9,813 nt of DNA from DSOS01 sp035286585 (GTDB taxonomy: Bacteria > Chloroflexota > Anaerolineae > Anaerolineales > UBA4823): the NCBI GenBank assembly GCA_035286585.1, contig DATEDC010000156.1, positions 1-9,813 on the forward strand. Reading direction: 5' to 3'. Every line of letters begins with the position of its first letter. The first letter of the stretch is position 1. The notes below the pieces were generated by a model, which did not search any database, was not told where the DNA came from, and was given only the letters and a program-made list of their open reading frames with translations. A program made the position numbers and the translations under genes. This document shows, piece by piece, positions 1 through 6,153 of the stretch.

Positions 1-30
1 ATTTCTCTTCTTGCGGTTTTCTTCATTCAT
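1..30 (-). CDS. 5' end of an unknown minus-strand gene (partial)
   Basis: Only ten codons are in the window, reading MNEENRKKRN, a strongly charged N-terminus with no recognisable family. The start is chosen because a perfect GGAGG lies at 36-40 on the minus strand, five bases before the ATG at 30-28, which is the spacing expected of a real ribosome binding site. The gene points away from the toxin-antitoxin operon, so the 31-194 interval is a divergent intergenic region. An AT-rich stretch at 57-65 could hold its -10 element. The product cannot be named. Confidence 0.55.
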   Translation of the reverse strand, partial: MNEENRKKRN

Positions 31-132
31 GTTTTCCTCCAAGGGTTTGATCTCGCAATATAATACTACGATTATTCTAAATGTCAAATTATGAAGTTTC
101 TCACAGTGACACAATCGATAAGAACTGGCACC

Positions 133-172
133 TTGACTTAACACGACTTATCGTGTACACTATAAGCAGTGT
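133..172 (+). promoter_or_regulatory. Promoter and overlapping operator-like palindromes of the toxin-antitoxin operon
   Basis: TTGACT at 133-138 and TACACT at 156-161 are separated by 17 bases, giving a sigma-70-type promoter with a start near 168. Three inverted repeats lie on it: ACACGA (141-146) with TCGTGT (151-156) around a 4-base centre in the spacer; the 8-base palindrome GTGTACAC at 153-160 on the -10; and ACACT (157-161) with AGTGT (168-172) around 6 bases. VapB-type antitoxins repress their own operons by binding such palindromes. That this antitoxin does so here is inferred. Confidence 0.6.
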
Positions 173-194
173 GCTATTCGAGGCAGAGGCAGCT

Positions 195-416
195 ATGTTG
201 AAAAATATAACCTTCAGCGCAGAAGAAGATCTTATCAAAAGGGCGCGTGAGCGAGCGGCAGCCGAGAGAACGACCTTGAACGAGGAGTTCCGGCGGTGGC
301 TGGTGAAGTATGTTGAGCGCCCCGAGACAGCAGAAGCTTTTGCCGATCTGATGGAACACTTCGACTATATCCGGCCCGGGCGTTCATTCCGCCGGGATGA
401 AATGAATGAGCGCTAA
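195..416 (+). CDS. VapB-type antitoxin, ribbon-helix-helix-like
   Basis: A 73-residue protein beginning MLKNITFSAEEDLIKRARER. It has the layout of a ribbon-helix-helix antitoxin: a short beta strand (about residues 2-9), two helices (about 9-38) ending in FRRWL, then a charged tail that would wrap the toxin. The start at 195 is preferred over an in-frame ATG at 81 because AGAGG (185-189) lies five bases before it and because the predicted promoter (133-161) is inside the longer version. Its last 11 bases overlap the PIN-domain gene, the usual coupling of antitoxin and toxin. It is expected to neutralise that toxin and, with it, repress the operon through the palindromes upstream. The family call rests on size, fold pattern and neighbour; the exact subfamily is not identified. 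Confidence 0.75.
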   Translation: MLKNITFSAEEDLIKRARERAAAERTTLNEEFRRWLVKYVERPETAEAFADLMEHFDYIRPGRSFRRDEMNER

Positions 417-828
417 ATACTTCATCGATACGAACATTTTCGTCTATTCCTTCGACGATCGACAGCTGCCAAAGAGAGAACGGTCATTAGCCCTGATACA
501 GGGGGCGCTGAAAACCGGTGCAGGCGTTATCAGCACTCAGGTGATCCAAGAATTTCTTAACGTCGCCACGCAAAAATTCACTGTTCCCATGAAAACTGAG
601 GACGCACGGGCATATTTACGACTGGTGATGAATCCACTATGCCAGATCTACCCAAACCTGGCTCTTTACGAGAGTTGCCTGGAAATCCAAGACGAGACCA
701 GGTACTCATTTTATGATGCGTTGATCCTCGCCGCTGCCCTGCATGGGGGGTGTGACGTCCTGTATTCGGAAGATTTGCAGGATGGTCAGGAGGTGCGGGG
801 CGTAAAAATCGTCAATCCTTACTTGTGA
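406..828 (+). CDS. PIN-domain toxin ribonuclease, VapC family
   Basis: A 140-residue PIN-domain protein of full family length. The acidic metal-binding residues are visible: Asp8 in FIDTNIFVY, Glu49 in VIQEFLNV, Asp104 in SFYDALIL and Asp123 in LYSEDLQDG. These would bind the Mg or Mn ions used to cleave RNA. In characterised VapC toxins the targets are tRNAs or rRNA; the target here is unknown. The ATG at 406 lies inside the antitoxin gene (11-base overlap) with no clear ribosome binding site, so translation is probably coupled. All acidic positions are present, so the toxin looks active. Confidence 0.88.
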   Translation: MSAKYFIDTNIFVYSFDDRQLPKRERSLALIQGALKTGAGVISTQVIQEFLNVATQKFTVPMKTEDARAYLRLVMNPLCQIYPNLALYESCLEIQDETRYSFYDALILAAALHGGCDVLYSEDLQDGQEVRGVKIVNPYL

Positions 829-863
829 ATAAAAGCCAAAAACGTATTTCCGCAACGAATTGA

Positions 864-917
864 ACGGATGGTCAGCTTCTAGCCAGCCTGAGCGATCACG
901 GCAGCCTACAAATCAAT
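864..917 (+). pseudogene. WD40-repeat remnant, left copy
   Basis: Read in the frame starting at 864, this stretch encodes TDGQLLASLSDHGSLQI, the second half of a WD40 repeat (compare the common form SPDG-LLASGSDDGTV-IWD). An in-frame TGA at 861-863 cuts it off upstream, and there is no start or tryptophan-aspartate end. The core at 882-905 matches 2106-2129 in 22 of 24 bases, and both differences are third-position synonymous changes. That indicates descent from coding DNA. The kelch gene's stop codon (906-908) abuts it. Confidence 0.5.
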
Positions 918-1871
918 CGAAAAAACCCTACCACGATTTTCGATCGCCCCCGCCCGGTCGGAACCCCCCAGGATGAACAGGCTGCCGTCCAGGCCAACCG
1001 CCGGGACGCCGTGCAGCGGGACGGGCAGCGCTGGGCCGGACGACCATACATCTTGGGCTGGGTCGAGCACTTCTACGCTGTCCAGCGTCTGCCTCCCGGA
1101 GCTCAGCACCTCGCCCCCTGCCACCACGATCTGCCCGTTCACAACGGCAGCGGCGTGACCGCCGCGCGCCACACTCATCGCCGGTCCGGCCGTCCATTGG
1201 TCGCTGGCCGGGTCGTAGACCTCGACCGAAGCCAGCTCGCCGCTGCCGCTCCAGCGCCCGGCCAGGGCGTAGATTAACCCGTCCATGGCTACTGCGGCAG
1301 TGTGTTCACGAGCCTGGGCCAGGGCAGCCAGGGTCGTCCAGGTGTCGCCGGCAGGGTCATAGCGCAGCAGGGCATTGCTCCCGCCTGCCCCGCCGACCAC
1401 GTAGAGATAGTCTCCCAGGGAGACCGCCGCTCCGGCCAGGCGCGGCTCGGGCATGCGGGCCAGCTCGTGCCATTCCTGGCTTGCCGGGTCGTAAGCCCAG
1501 GCGGTATCGCTCGCGCGCCAGTCGATCAATGAACTCGCCCCGCCGAAGATGTATATGCGCCCGGCTGTTACGCCGCCGCCGTGCGCCGCAGCCATCAGGT
1601 GGTGCCGGCCATCCGGCAGCAGGGGCAGCGACTGCCAGGTGTCTGTGAGCGGGTCGTAGGCCTCGAAGGCAGCCTCCCCACCAAAGCCGCCCGGCACGTA
1701 GATCAGCCCATCCAGAGCAACCGCAGGCATCTCCGATCGCTGCGTGGGCATGGAAGCGTGCTGCTGCCACCGGCTCTCCGCTGGCAGGCTTGGAGGCGTC
1801 TCTCTGGCTATCGAAGCGCAGGCCCCCACCATTAAGCTGATGAAGATCATCAGAGAAAGGGATCGTGTCAT
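906..1871 (-). CDS. Secreted kelch-repeat lipoprotein (six-bladed beta-propeller)
   Basis: A 321-residue protein. Residues 1-18 are a lipoprotein signal peptide: a short basic start (MTRSLS), a hydrophobic core and a V-G-A-C lipobox with Cys18 as the lipidated residue. After a linker come six kelch repeats, starting near residues 45, 89, 145, 189, 236 and 285. Each has the usual pattern: a Gly-Gly pair (PGGFGG, IFGGA, VVGGAGG, AGGEV, LGGSD), an aromatic residue in YDP or its equivalent, and a conserved Trp (TDTWQ, SQEWH, GDTWT, SDQWT, QDVWS). The fourth repeat has AG in place of GG. Six blades would close one propeller on the outside of the membrane. Such propellers bind proteins or sugars, and nothing here shows the ligand. 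The ATG at 1871 has no ribosome binding site. The gene appears monocistronic. Confidence 0.85.
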   Translation of the reverse strand: MTRSLSLMIFISLMVGACASIARETPPSLPAESRWQQHASMPTQRSEMPAVALDGLIYVPGGFGGEAAFEAYDPLTDTWQSLPLLPDGRHHLMAAAHGGGVTAGRIYIFGGASSLIDWRASDTAWAYDPASQEWHELARMPEPRLAGAAVSLGDYLYVVGGAGGSNALLRYDPAGDTWTTLAALAQAREHTAAVAMDGLIYALAGRWSGSGELASVEVYDPASDQWTAGPAMSVARGGHAAAVVNGQIVVAGGEVLSSGRQTLDSVEVLDPAQDVWSSGPALPVPLHGVPAVGLDGSLFILGGSDRAGAIENRGRVFSIDL

Positions 1872-1873
1872 AT

Positions 1874-1905
1874 TTTATAATCGGTGTGTATTATATCGTA
1901 GACAA
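1874..1905 (-). promoter_or_regulatory. Possible promoter of the kelch gene
   Basis: On the minus strand a perfect TATAAT lies at 1895-1890, which would start transcription about 12 bases before the ATG. Alternatively TTGTCT (1905-1900), a 17-base spacer and GATTAT (1882-1877) would give an almost leaderless message. Either option fits the lack of a ribosome binding site. Neither is a full consensus pair. Confidence 0.35.
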
Positions 1906-2063
1906 CTTTCTGAAAGGACGGGAAGTTATTCCAAAGTTCGCCGCTCTGCTCAGTAGCTGATGGTTTGTTCAGCCCATGGGATAGCTGCGGAACGCTTCGC
2001 TGCAATTCCTGCGAAGAGGGGGAATGGTTTCGAGAGAGCCAGCGGGAAGGCCCTGCTTTCAAA

Positions 2064-2168
2064 ATGACCCACAAACTGGCTATCAGCCCAGATAGCCGGC
2101 TGCGCGCCAGCCTAAGCGATCACGGTAGCGTCATGGTCTGGGAAGTGAGCGGGTTTGGCTTACGCTAG
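2064..2168 (+). pseudogene. WD40-repeat remnant, right copy
   Basis: This reads MTHKLAISPDSRLRASLSDH followed by GSVMVWEV and a short tail to a TAG stop. ISPDSRLRASLSDHGSVMVWEV is a clear WD40-repeat end: S-P-D turn, L-A-S strand, D-H dipeptide and V-W-E-V in place of the terminal W-D. One repeat cannot fold as a propeller and there is no ribosome binding site, so it is most simply the 3' end of a decayed gene. Its core at 2106-2129 is the counterpart of 882-905 on the other side of the kelch gene. It could in principle be a short expressed peptide, but nothing supports that. Confidence 0.5.
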
Positions 2169-2268
2169 AAGGTTGGCCTGGGGGATACTGCGCTGCCGCA
2201 CCTGTGAAACTGTGGTGGGGTGTCCGGTTTTCTTAATTTCTCGAATTCATCGGGAAATCATTTCTTCC

Positions 2269-2943
2269 CTACCTGTACGGCGCCCACTTTTGAAAGGTCA
2301 GGTAGTATTCCAGCCTGCTCTCGCCGCCGCTGATATGTCGCGCGGTCAGGCTCACCTGGTTGTAGGCGACCTGCCCGAAGAGCAGCCCGCAGAACTCCGG
2401 CTCTGCTGCGGACTGGCGCGTGCAGGTCAATCCGTCAGGTTCGGCGTAGAGCAGGTCGGTTTCCAGCCCGGCGCCCGCTTCTAATGGACCCTGGATGAAC
2501 ACCTGGATGACCACGATGCCCATGCCCGGCGGCGCCTGGACGCTGGTGAGGCTCGCCGCGCAGCCCGCGCATAAGTCGTCCGATTCTACCTGCACCAGCT
2601 CCCAGTCCAGCACCTGGATCAGGTAAGGGCGGGAAAGCGGGGTGGGGCTCGGCGGGGTGCCGGTCCAGGTGGGCGGTGCGCTCGGCGATGGGGTGGGCGT
2701 CTCGGGCTGGGCAGCAGTTGGGCTGGGCTGGGGGGTGCCCGTAGCGCCGGGCGCAGCCTGCTCGAAAGCCTCGGGCGTGCTGATTTGCGGGCGGGTGGTC
2801 GCCGACGCCTGGGTCGCGGTCCCTTCCGGCGGTAAACCCGAGGCGAACAGCCGGCACCCGGAGAGGGCGCCAAACGCCAGCAGGACTGCCAGGCGGGCCA
2901 GCCGGATGCGCTGCGGTTCAAGGGAGAGGCGTTGGGGGCTCAG
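2269..2943 (-). CDS. Lipoprotein with Thr/Pro-rich linker and a four-cysteine outer domain
   Basis: Counted from the proposed start, residues 1-17 are a basic n-region, 18-29 a hydrophobic core (LAVLLAFGAL) and L27-S-G-C30 a good lipobox. Residues 37-105 are a low-complexity Thr/Pro/Ser/Ala spacer typical of Chloroflexota surface proteins. Residues 106-224 form a beta-rich domain with four cysteines (125, 128, 174, 185), the first two as C-A-G-C, probably disulfide-bonded. The function is unknown. The frame is open far upstream but has no ATG, GTG or TTG near the signal peptide. The best start is a CTG at 2943-2941, whose last two bases are shared with the dehydrogenase TGA (CTGA), with GGTGA several bases upstream; an ATC at 2907 is the alternative. 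The gene follows the dehydrogenase by a 4-base overlap and is probably co-transcribed. Confidence 0.65.
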   Translation of the reverse strand: MSPQRLSLEPQRIRLARLAVLLAFGALSGCRLFASGLPPEGTATQASATTRPQISTPEAFEQAAPGATGTPQPSPTAAQPETPTPSPSAPPTWTGTPPSPTPLSRPYLIQVLDWELVQVESDDLCAGCAASLTSVQAPPGMGIVVIQVFIQGPLEAGAGLETDLLYAEPDGLTCTRQSAAEPEFCGLLFGQVAYNQVSLTARHISGGESRLEYYLTFQKWAPYR

Positions 2944-3965
2944 GGCTGGATCACCACGCGGATTTCGGCGCTGTTCGCCTCCAGGCCGTCCAGCGCCTGG
3001 TTGATCGCCTCGGCTTCCAATGGGACGGTGCGGCTGATCGCAAGCCCAAGGTCGAGCCTGCCCTGCAGGGCCCAGTCGAGCAGCCCGGGGATCTCCTTGG
3101 CCAGGTGGTCCGAGACGCCGATCAGCTCGGCCTCCCGGTTGATCAGCTCCTGGTAGGGAGCTATGCACAGGCTCTGCTCGCCGATGCCGGCGATGGCTGC
3201 CCGCCCGAGGGTCGCCAGCGACTTGAAAGCCTGCTCCATGGTGACCGCCAGGCCGACCAGCTCGAGGGCCACGTCCACGCCCCGCCCGCCGGTCAGGCGG
3301 CGAATCTCGGCTGCCGGTTCCGCCTCGCCCGGGATGGGGATCGCCCCCAGCTCGCCGGCCAGCGCCAGCTTGGCGGGGTGCAGGTCCACGGCGAACACCT
3401 GCCTGGCGCCGTAGAGGCGGGCAAGCTGCAATGCGGAGACGCCCAGCCCGCCCACGCCAAACACAGCCACCGTCTCGCCGGGCTTGAGCCGGGCTTTGTT
3501 GAGGGCGTGCAGCGCAGTGGCCGAGGAGCACATCATCACCGCCCCGTGCTCGAAGGGGATCTCGTCCGGCAGGTGGAACACGCTGCGCGCCGGGACAGCG
3601 ATATACTCGGCGTAACCGCCGTCGCGGTGCTTGCCGATCATCTTGCCGCGCAGGCAGAACTGCTCGACGCCGCGCTGGCAGTACTCGCACATGCCACAGG
3701 TTGCCATGTAGTGCAGGCAGACGCGCTCGCCGACTTTCAGGTAGCCGGCACGGCTACCCACCTCGGCGATCACCCCGGCCACCTCGTGCCCCAGGGTGAG
3801 CGGCAGCGGGTGGACCGCGGAGCGACCCGCCCGGTAGTGGGCGTCCGAATGGCAGACGCCGGCTGCCTTTACCGAGACCAGCACCTCCCCCGGTGCAATC
3901 TCGGGGATGGGGATGTCTTGCAGCTCCAGGGGCTGCCCGGGCTCGATCAACCTGACTGCTTTCAT
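2940..3965 (-). CDS. Zinc-dependent alcohol dehydrogenase (MDR family)
   Basis: A 341-residue cytoplasmic oxidoreductase of normal family length, expected to interconvert an alcohol and an aldehyde or ketone with a nicotinamide cofactor. Catalytic zinc ligands are Cys38 in GVCHSD and His60-Glu61 in GHE. The structural zinc lobe has Cys90, Cys93, Cys96 and Cys104 (CGMCEYC...FC). The Rossmann motif GVGGLG is at 170-175, and Asp194 at the end of the second strand (VFAVDLH) suggests NAD rather than NADP. All key residues are present, so it looks active; the substrate cannot be read from the sequence. The start has GAGGA at 3977-3973, seven bases upstream. It lies 25 bases after the 84-residue gene and overlaps the downstream lipoprotein, so the three form an operon. 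Confidence 0.9.
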   Translation of the reverse strand: MKAVRLIEPGQPLELQDIPIPEIAPGEVLVSVKAAGVCHSDAHYRAGRSAVHPLPLTLGHEVAGVIAEVGSRAGYLKVGERVCLHYMATCGMCEYCQRGVEQFCLRGKMIGKHRDGGYAEYIAVPARSVFHLPDEIPFEHGAVMMCSSATALHALNKARLKPGETVAVFGVGGLGVSALQLARLYGARQVFAVDLHPAKLALAGELGAIPIPGEAEPAAEIRRLTGGRGVDVALELVGLAVTMEQAFKSLATLGRAAIAGIGEQSLCIAPYQELINREAELIGVSDHLAKEIPGLLDWALQGRLDLGLAISRTVPLEAEAINQALDGLEANSAEIRVVIQP

Positions 3966-3990
3966 AGGATTGTCCTCGCTGAGAGCGGAG

Positions 3991-4245
3991 CTATTCTTTG
4001 GGCTGGCTTATTTTGGCGATGCCCAGGTGGGAGAGCACGATTTCCACGGGCCAGTGGCGGTGCTCGTCGAATGCTTTTCTGGCTTCGTTCAGCGCTTTTC
4101 GCTTCTCGAAGCGGTGGCGCACCATTAAACCCGAGACCTGCATTTCCCACAGGTAGCCGGAGATGCCAGCATTCGTTCCGTCGCTGTTTTCCAGGGCTTC
4201 GCGCACGTACTGCTCCAGGTAGTGCAGGTAGACTTTTAAATCCAT
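3991..4245 (-). CDS. Small hypothetical protein, first gene of the dehydrogenase operon
   Basis: An 84-residue soluble protein starting MDLKVYLHYLEQYVREALEN. The start at 4245 is chosen over an upstream ATG at 4314 because AGAGG (4256-4252) sits six bases before it and because the longer version would run through the terminator hairpin of the previous gene. It looks mostly helical and charged (RHRFEKRKALNEARKAFDEH), with no signal peptide or membrane segment, and I do not recognise a family. Only 25 bases separate it from the alcohol dehydrogenase, so co-expression is likely. A role as a small regulator or accessory protein would be speculation. Confidence 0.6.
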   Translation of the reverse strand: MDLKVYLHYLEQYVREALENSDGTNAGISGYLWEMQVSGLMVRHRFEKRKALNEARKAFDEHRHWPVEIVLSHLGIAKISQPKE

Positions 4246-4260
4246 ACACTGCCTCTGGCA

Positions 4261-4272
4261 GGAGTATACTCC
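4261..4272 (-). promoter_or_regulatory. Palindrome GGAGTATACTCC with embedded -10 element
   Basis: A perfect 12-base palindrome 15 bases upstream of the 84-residue gene. On the minus strand it contains TATACT (4268-4263), a good -10 element placed to give a leader of about 12 bases carrying the ribosome binding site. No convincing -35 lies 16-18 bases upstream, so an activator may be needed, or the palindrome may be an operator. Confidence 0.35.
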
Positions 4273-4299
4273 AAAGACCTCTGCCGTGGTATGGGAATG

Positions 4300-4324
4300 A
4301 AAAGTTCCCCGCACATGGGGGAAC
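4300..4324 (-). terminator. Intrinsic terminator of the parA-PAS operon
   Basis: On the minus strand GTTCCCC (4324-4318) pairs with GGGGAAC (4310-4304) around a 7-base loop, followed at once by TTTT and then CATT. This is a 7-base-pair GC-rich stem plus a short U tract, about 60 bases after the PAS gene stop and before the next operon's start region. The U run is short, so termination may be partial. Confidence 0.65.
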
Positions 4325-4330
4325 TCCTAA

Positions 4331-4375
4331 GGAATTACCGCTGCGAATGCATTCGCTTCGCTCAGCGTAAACTCC
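4331..4375. repeat. Imperfect palindromic element with a 14-base perfect core
   Basis: The arms GGAATTACCGCTG (4331-4343) and CAGCGTAAACTCC (4363-4375) pair at 10 of 13 positions. Inside them is the perfect 14-base palindrome GCGAATGCATTCGC (4343-4356). The element lies just after the PAS gene stop and before the terminator. Its form and intergenic position resemble REP-like or miniature palindromic repeats, but only one copy is in the window, so repetition is not shown. Confidence 0.4.
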
Positions 4376-4385
4376 GTGTGGCAAT

Positions 4386-5405
4386 CTAGCGCTGGTCGTT
4401 GTTCTGGTTTTCGGCGAGGTGCGGGACGCCGTTGCCTGTGGCATCCGGATTGATCAGATAATCCACCCCGAGGCGGTAAGTGATGGTCGTTTCCCAAGGG
4501 TGATCCAGCGCGTGTTGAATTTCCGGCATCAGGATATCCGGGTCCTCCAGGAATGCGCTCAGCTTGATCTTGCGGGGGAGGAAATCTCCCTGGGGATAAT
4601 CCACCCAGACCTTGGCGCCGGCTTTATCGAGATTGATGTTCACTGCGATCCAGCGCAGGTCGCACTTGAGGATCTTATTCGGGGCTGAGAGGCGTTCCAA
4701 GGCGCCGCGCAGGCCGCGGGCGCTGAATTTGCTGCGGCGGATGAACAGATCTTCGTCATAGTCGAGATCGAATTTCCGTCCCCACTTAAGCTTGTGCTCG
4801 ATGAGGACAGCCTCCTCGGCGGAGGCGCCAGCGTAAGGCGTCTCGCGCTGCTCGTTGACGGTTACACTGCTTTTGGGATATTTTATTATCGCCGGGGAAA
4901 CCTTTTTTAAATTGTCCAGGATGTCCAAAATCATGGAGCTGGCAGTCTGGTGAAGCTCGAGCGGCATGTTTCCGTTCTTTGGGGCTGCCGTCTGCCTGCC
5001 CTCGGCGTGCACTTCGAGGGCGAAACCGTGCCAGCCTGTCTGTTCGCCGGATTCGGAATGGCTTGAGGTGATGTGCATACACACCGGGACCGGGAGGCCG
5101 TCGGCGCGGAGATAATCCAGGCGCAATTCCAAAGGGATCCCCCCTGCTTCCATGGCTGCCTTGAGGCTCTCGGTCGAGTCGGGGGTGAGGGCGAAATCGA
5201 CCAGCGCTTCTCCCGTGAACGCTTCGCGTGCGATTCCTAAAATCTCGCCGGTCTCCGGGCTGCAGGAAATGTAGCGCCCCTGAGAATCGCAGCTCCACGT
5301 CCAGCCTCTGGATGGCTGCAGGTCGACGTTCGGAGGGGTGTATTCAACCTCTTGAAAATCGATAGCCATCCGGTCAAACAAATTGAGCGACGTATTCATA
5401 GACAT
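4386..5405 (-). CDS. PAS-domain protein partnered with ParA
   Basis: A 339-residue soluble protein. Residues about 32-133 look like a PAS sensor domain: GWTWSCDSQGRYISCSPETGEILGI is the usual PAS opening, followed by a PLELRLDYLRADG strand and ending in WHGFALEV. The central part (about 150-215) is a helical, polar linker, and the C-terminal 120 residues (from about KLKWGRKFDLDYDED) form a domain I do not recognise. No kinase, cyclase or DNA-binding motif is visible. The start at 5405 is fixed by a perfect AGGAGGTGA six bases upstream, inside parA; the two genes overlap by 32 bases and must be co-transcribed. A role as a sensor or cargo adaptor for the ParA ATPase is inferred from position only. 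Confidence 0.7.
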   Translation of the reverse strand: MSMNTSLNLFDRMAIDFQEVEYTPPNVDLQPSRGWTWSCDSQGRYISCSPETGEILGIAREAFTGEALVDFALTPDSTESLKAAMEAGGIPLELRLDYLRADGLPVPVCMHITSSHSESGEQTGWHGFALEVHAEGRQTAAPKNGNMPLELHQTASSMILDILDNLKKVSPAIIKYPKSSVTVNEQRETPYAGASAEEAVLIEHKLKWGRKFDLDYDEDLFIRRSKFSARGLRGALERLSAPNKILKCDLRWIAVNINLDKAGAKVWVDYPQGDFLPRKIKLSAFLEDPDILMPEIQHALDHPWETTITYRLGVDYLINPDATGNGVPHLAENQNNDQR

Positions 5406-6153
5406 GCTGGTTCACCTCCTCTGCCAACGCCTGGTACTGCAGAGCGCCGCGGCTGTTTGGCTGGTAATCCGTGATCGGCATCCCCACTATCGAGCTTTCC
5501 CTGAGTTTTGTATCCACGCCGATAATATTTTGAAATAGGCCTTCATTGAAAGTGGCTTCCAGTTGCAGGCGCAGGTTGCGGTGCACCCGGTTGCGCGTAT
5601 CGTACATGGTCAGCAAAATGCGGTAGATCAGGTTCGGGTTTCCCTGCTCGCGGACCCGGCGTACGAATCCCAGCGTGTTGCGCAGCGCTGAGAGCGAGAA
5701 GTATTCGGCCTGGGTGGGTACGATCAGCATTTGCGAAGCCTGCAGGGCGTTCGTAGTCACTGCGCCCAGCGAGGGGGGGCAATCGAAGAGCACGTAATTG
5801 TAAGGCGATGAGCCGTTAAAAGAGTTGCGCAGGATGTTTTCGTATTCCTTGCGGATGGGCAGGAACCTTTCAGACATCGCCATCTCTGCGTTGCTGGGGA
5901 CGAGGTCCAGTCCTGGCGTGCCCGAGTGACGCAGTACGTTGGCCAAGGGATCCAGACTGAGAAGCACGTTGGCGATGGATTTGTGCGTGCTGACGGGATC
6001 GAGACCCAGCGCCATGGTCAGGTTTGCCTGGGGGTCCAGGTCTATCAGCAGCACTTTGTCGCCCCTCTTTGCCAGGGCCGCGCCCAACGAAACCACGGTG
6101 GTGGTTTTTGCTACCCCCCCTTTTTGGTTGGCTACACTGATAAAGTATGTCAT
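5374..6153 (-). CDS. ParA/Soj-family ATPase, orphan (no ParB beside it)
   Basis: A 259-residue deviant-Walker ATPase. The Walker A motif is KGGVAKTT at residues 11-18, with signature Lys11 and catalytic Lys16; Ala15 replaces the commoner Gly. Asp38 and Asp40 are in LLIDLDPQAN (Walker A'), and Asp124 is in VLFDCPPSLG (Walker B). Such proteins dimerise on ATP, bind nucleoid DNA non-specifically and position DNA or large protein assemblies. No parB or parS-like repeat is visible, and the partner is a PAS-domain gene, so a role in placing a protein cargo (as with chemosensory or secretion clusters) is as likely as DNA segregation. The start at 6153 has only a distant, weak AGGA (6169-6166). Confidence 0.88.
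   Translation of the reverse strand: MTYFISVANQKGGVAKTTTVVSLGAALAKRGDKVLLIDLDPQANLTMALGLDPVSTHKSIANVLLSLDPLANVLRHSGTPGLDLVPSNAEMAMSERFLPIRKEYENILRNSFNGSSPYNYVLFDCPPSLGAVTTNALQASQMLIVPTQAEYFSLSALRNTLGFVRRVREQGNPNLIYRILLTMYDTRNRVHRNLRLQLEATFNEGLFQNIIGVDTKLRESSIVGMPITDYQPNSRGALQYQALAEEVNQHVYEYVAQFV
5412..5420 (-). promoter_or_regulatory. Strong ribosome binding site inside parA for the PAS gene
   Basis: AGGAGGTGA, fully complementary to the 16S anti-Shine-Dalgarno sequence, lies six bases before the ATG at 5405 and within the last codons of parA. It selects this start over the in-frame ATGs at 5399 and 5369, and suggests translation independent of coupling. Confidence 0.8.

Larger units (their letters stand above)
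1872..2268. other. 397-base interval without an intact gene
   Basis: It holds the putative kelch promoter at its left edge and a WD40 remnant at 2064-2168. The rest (about 1910-2060 and 2169-2268) shows no convincing ORF on either strand, no RNA gene and no clear terminator. Short ORFs on both strands in this interval lack ribosome binding sites and recognisable motifs. Confidence 0.5.

Noticed and set aside
81..194. N-terminal extension of the antitoxin from ATG 81
   Set aside because: It spans the predicted promoter and operator, has no ribosome binding site, and does not resemble the family; ATG 195 has AGAGG at the right spacing.
1357..1770. Minus-strand 137-codon frame within the kelch gene, and the plus-strand frames opposite it
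   Set aside because: Alternative frames of the GC-rich kelch gene with no ribosome binding sites or motifs.
2944..3690. Upstream part of the long minus-strand frame that contains the lipoprotein
   Set aside because: It overlaps the alcohol dehydrogenase in another frame with an Arg/Gly/Pro/Ala-rich shadow composition; only the portion after the dehydrogenase stop has a signal peptide and real protein features.
3105..4370. Long plus-strand ORF of 421 codons
   Set aside because: It is antisense to the alcohol dehydrogenase and the 84-residue gene, is rich in Gln/His/Arg/Ala as expected of a GC-rich shadow frame, and has no family motif.
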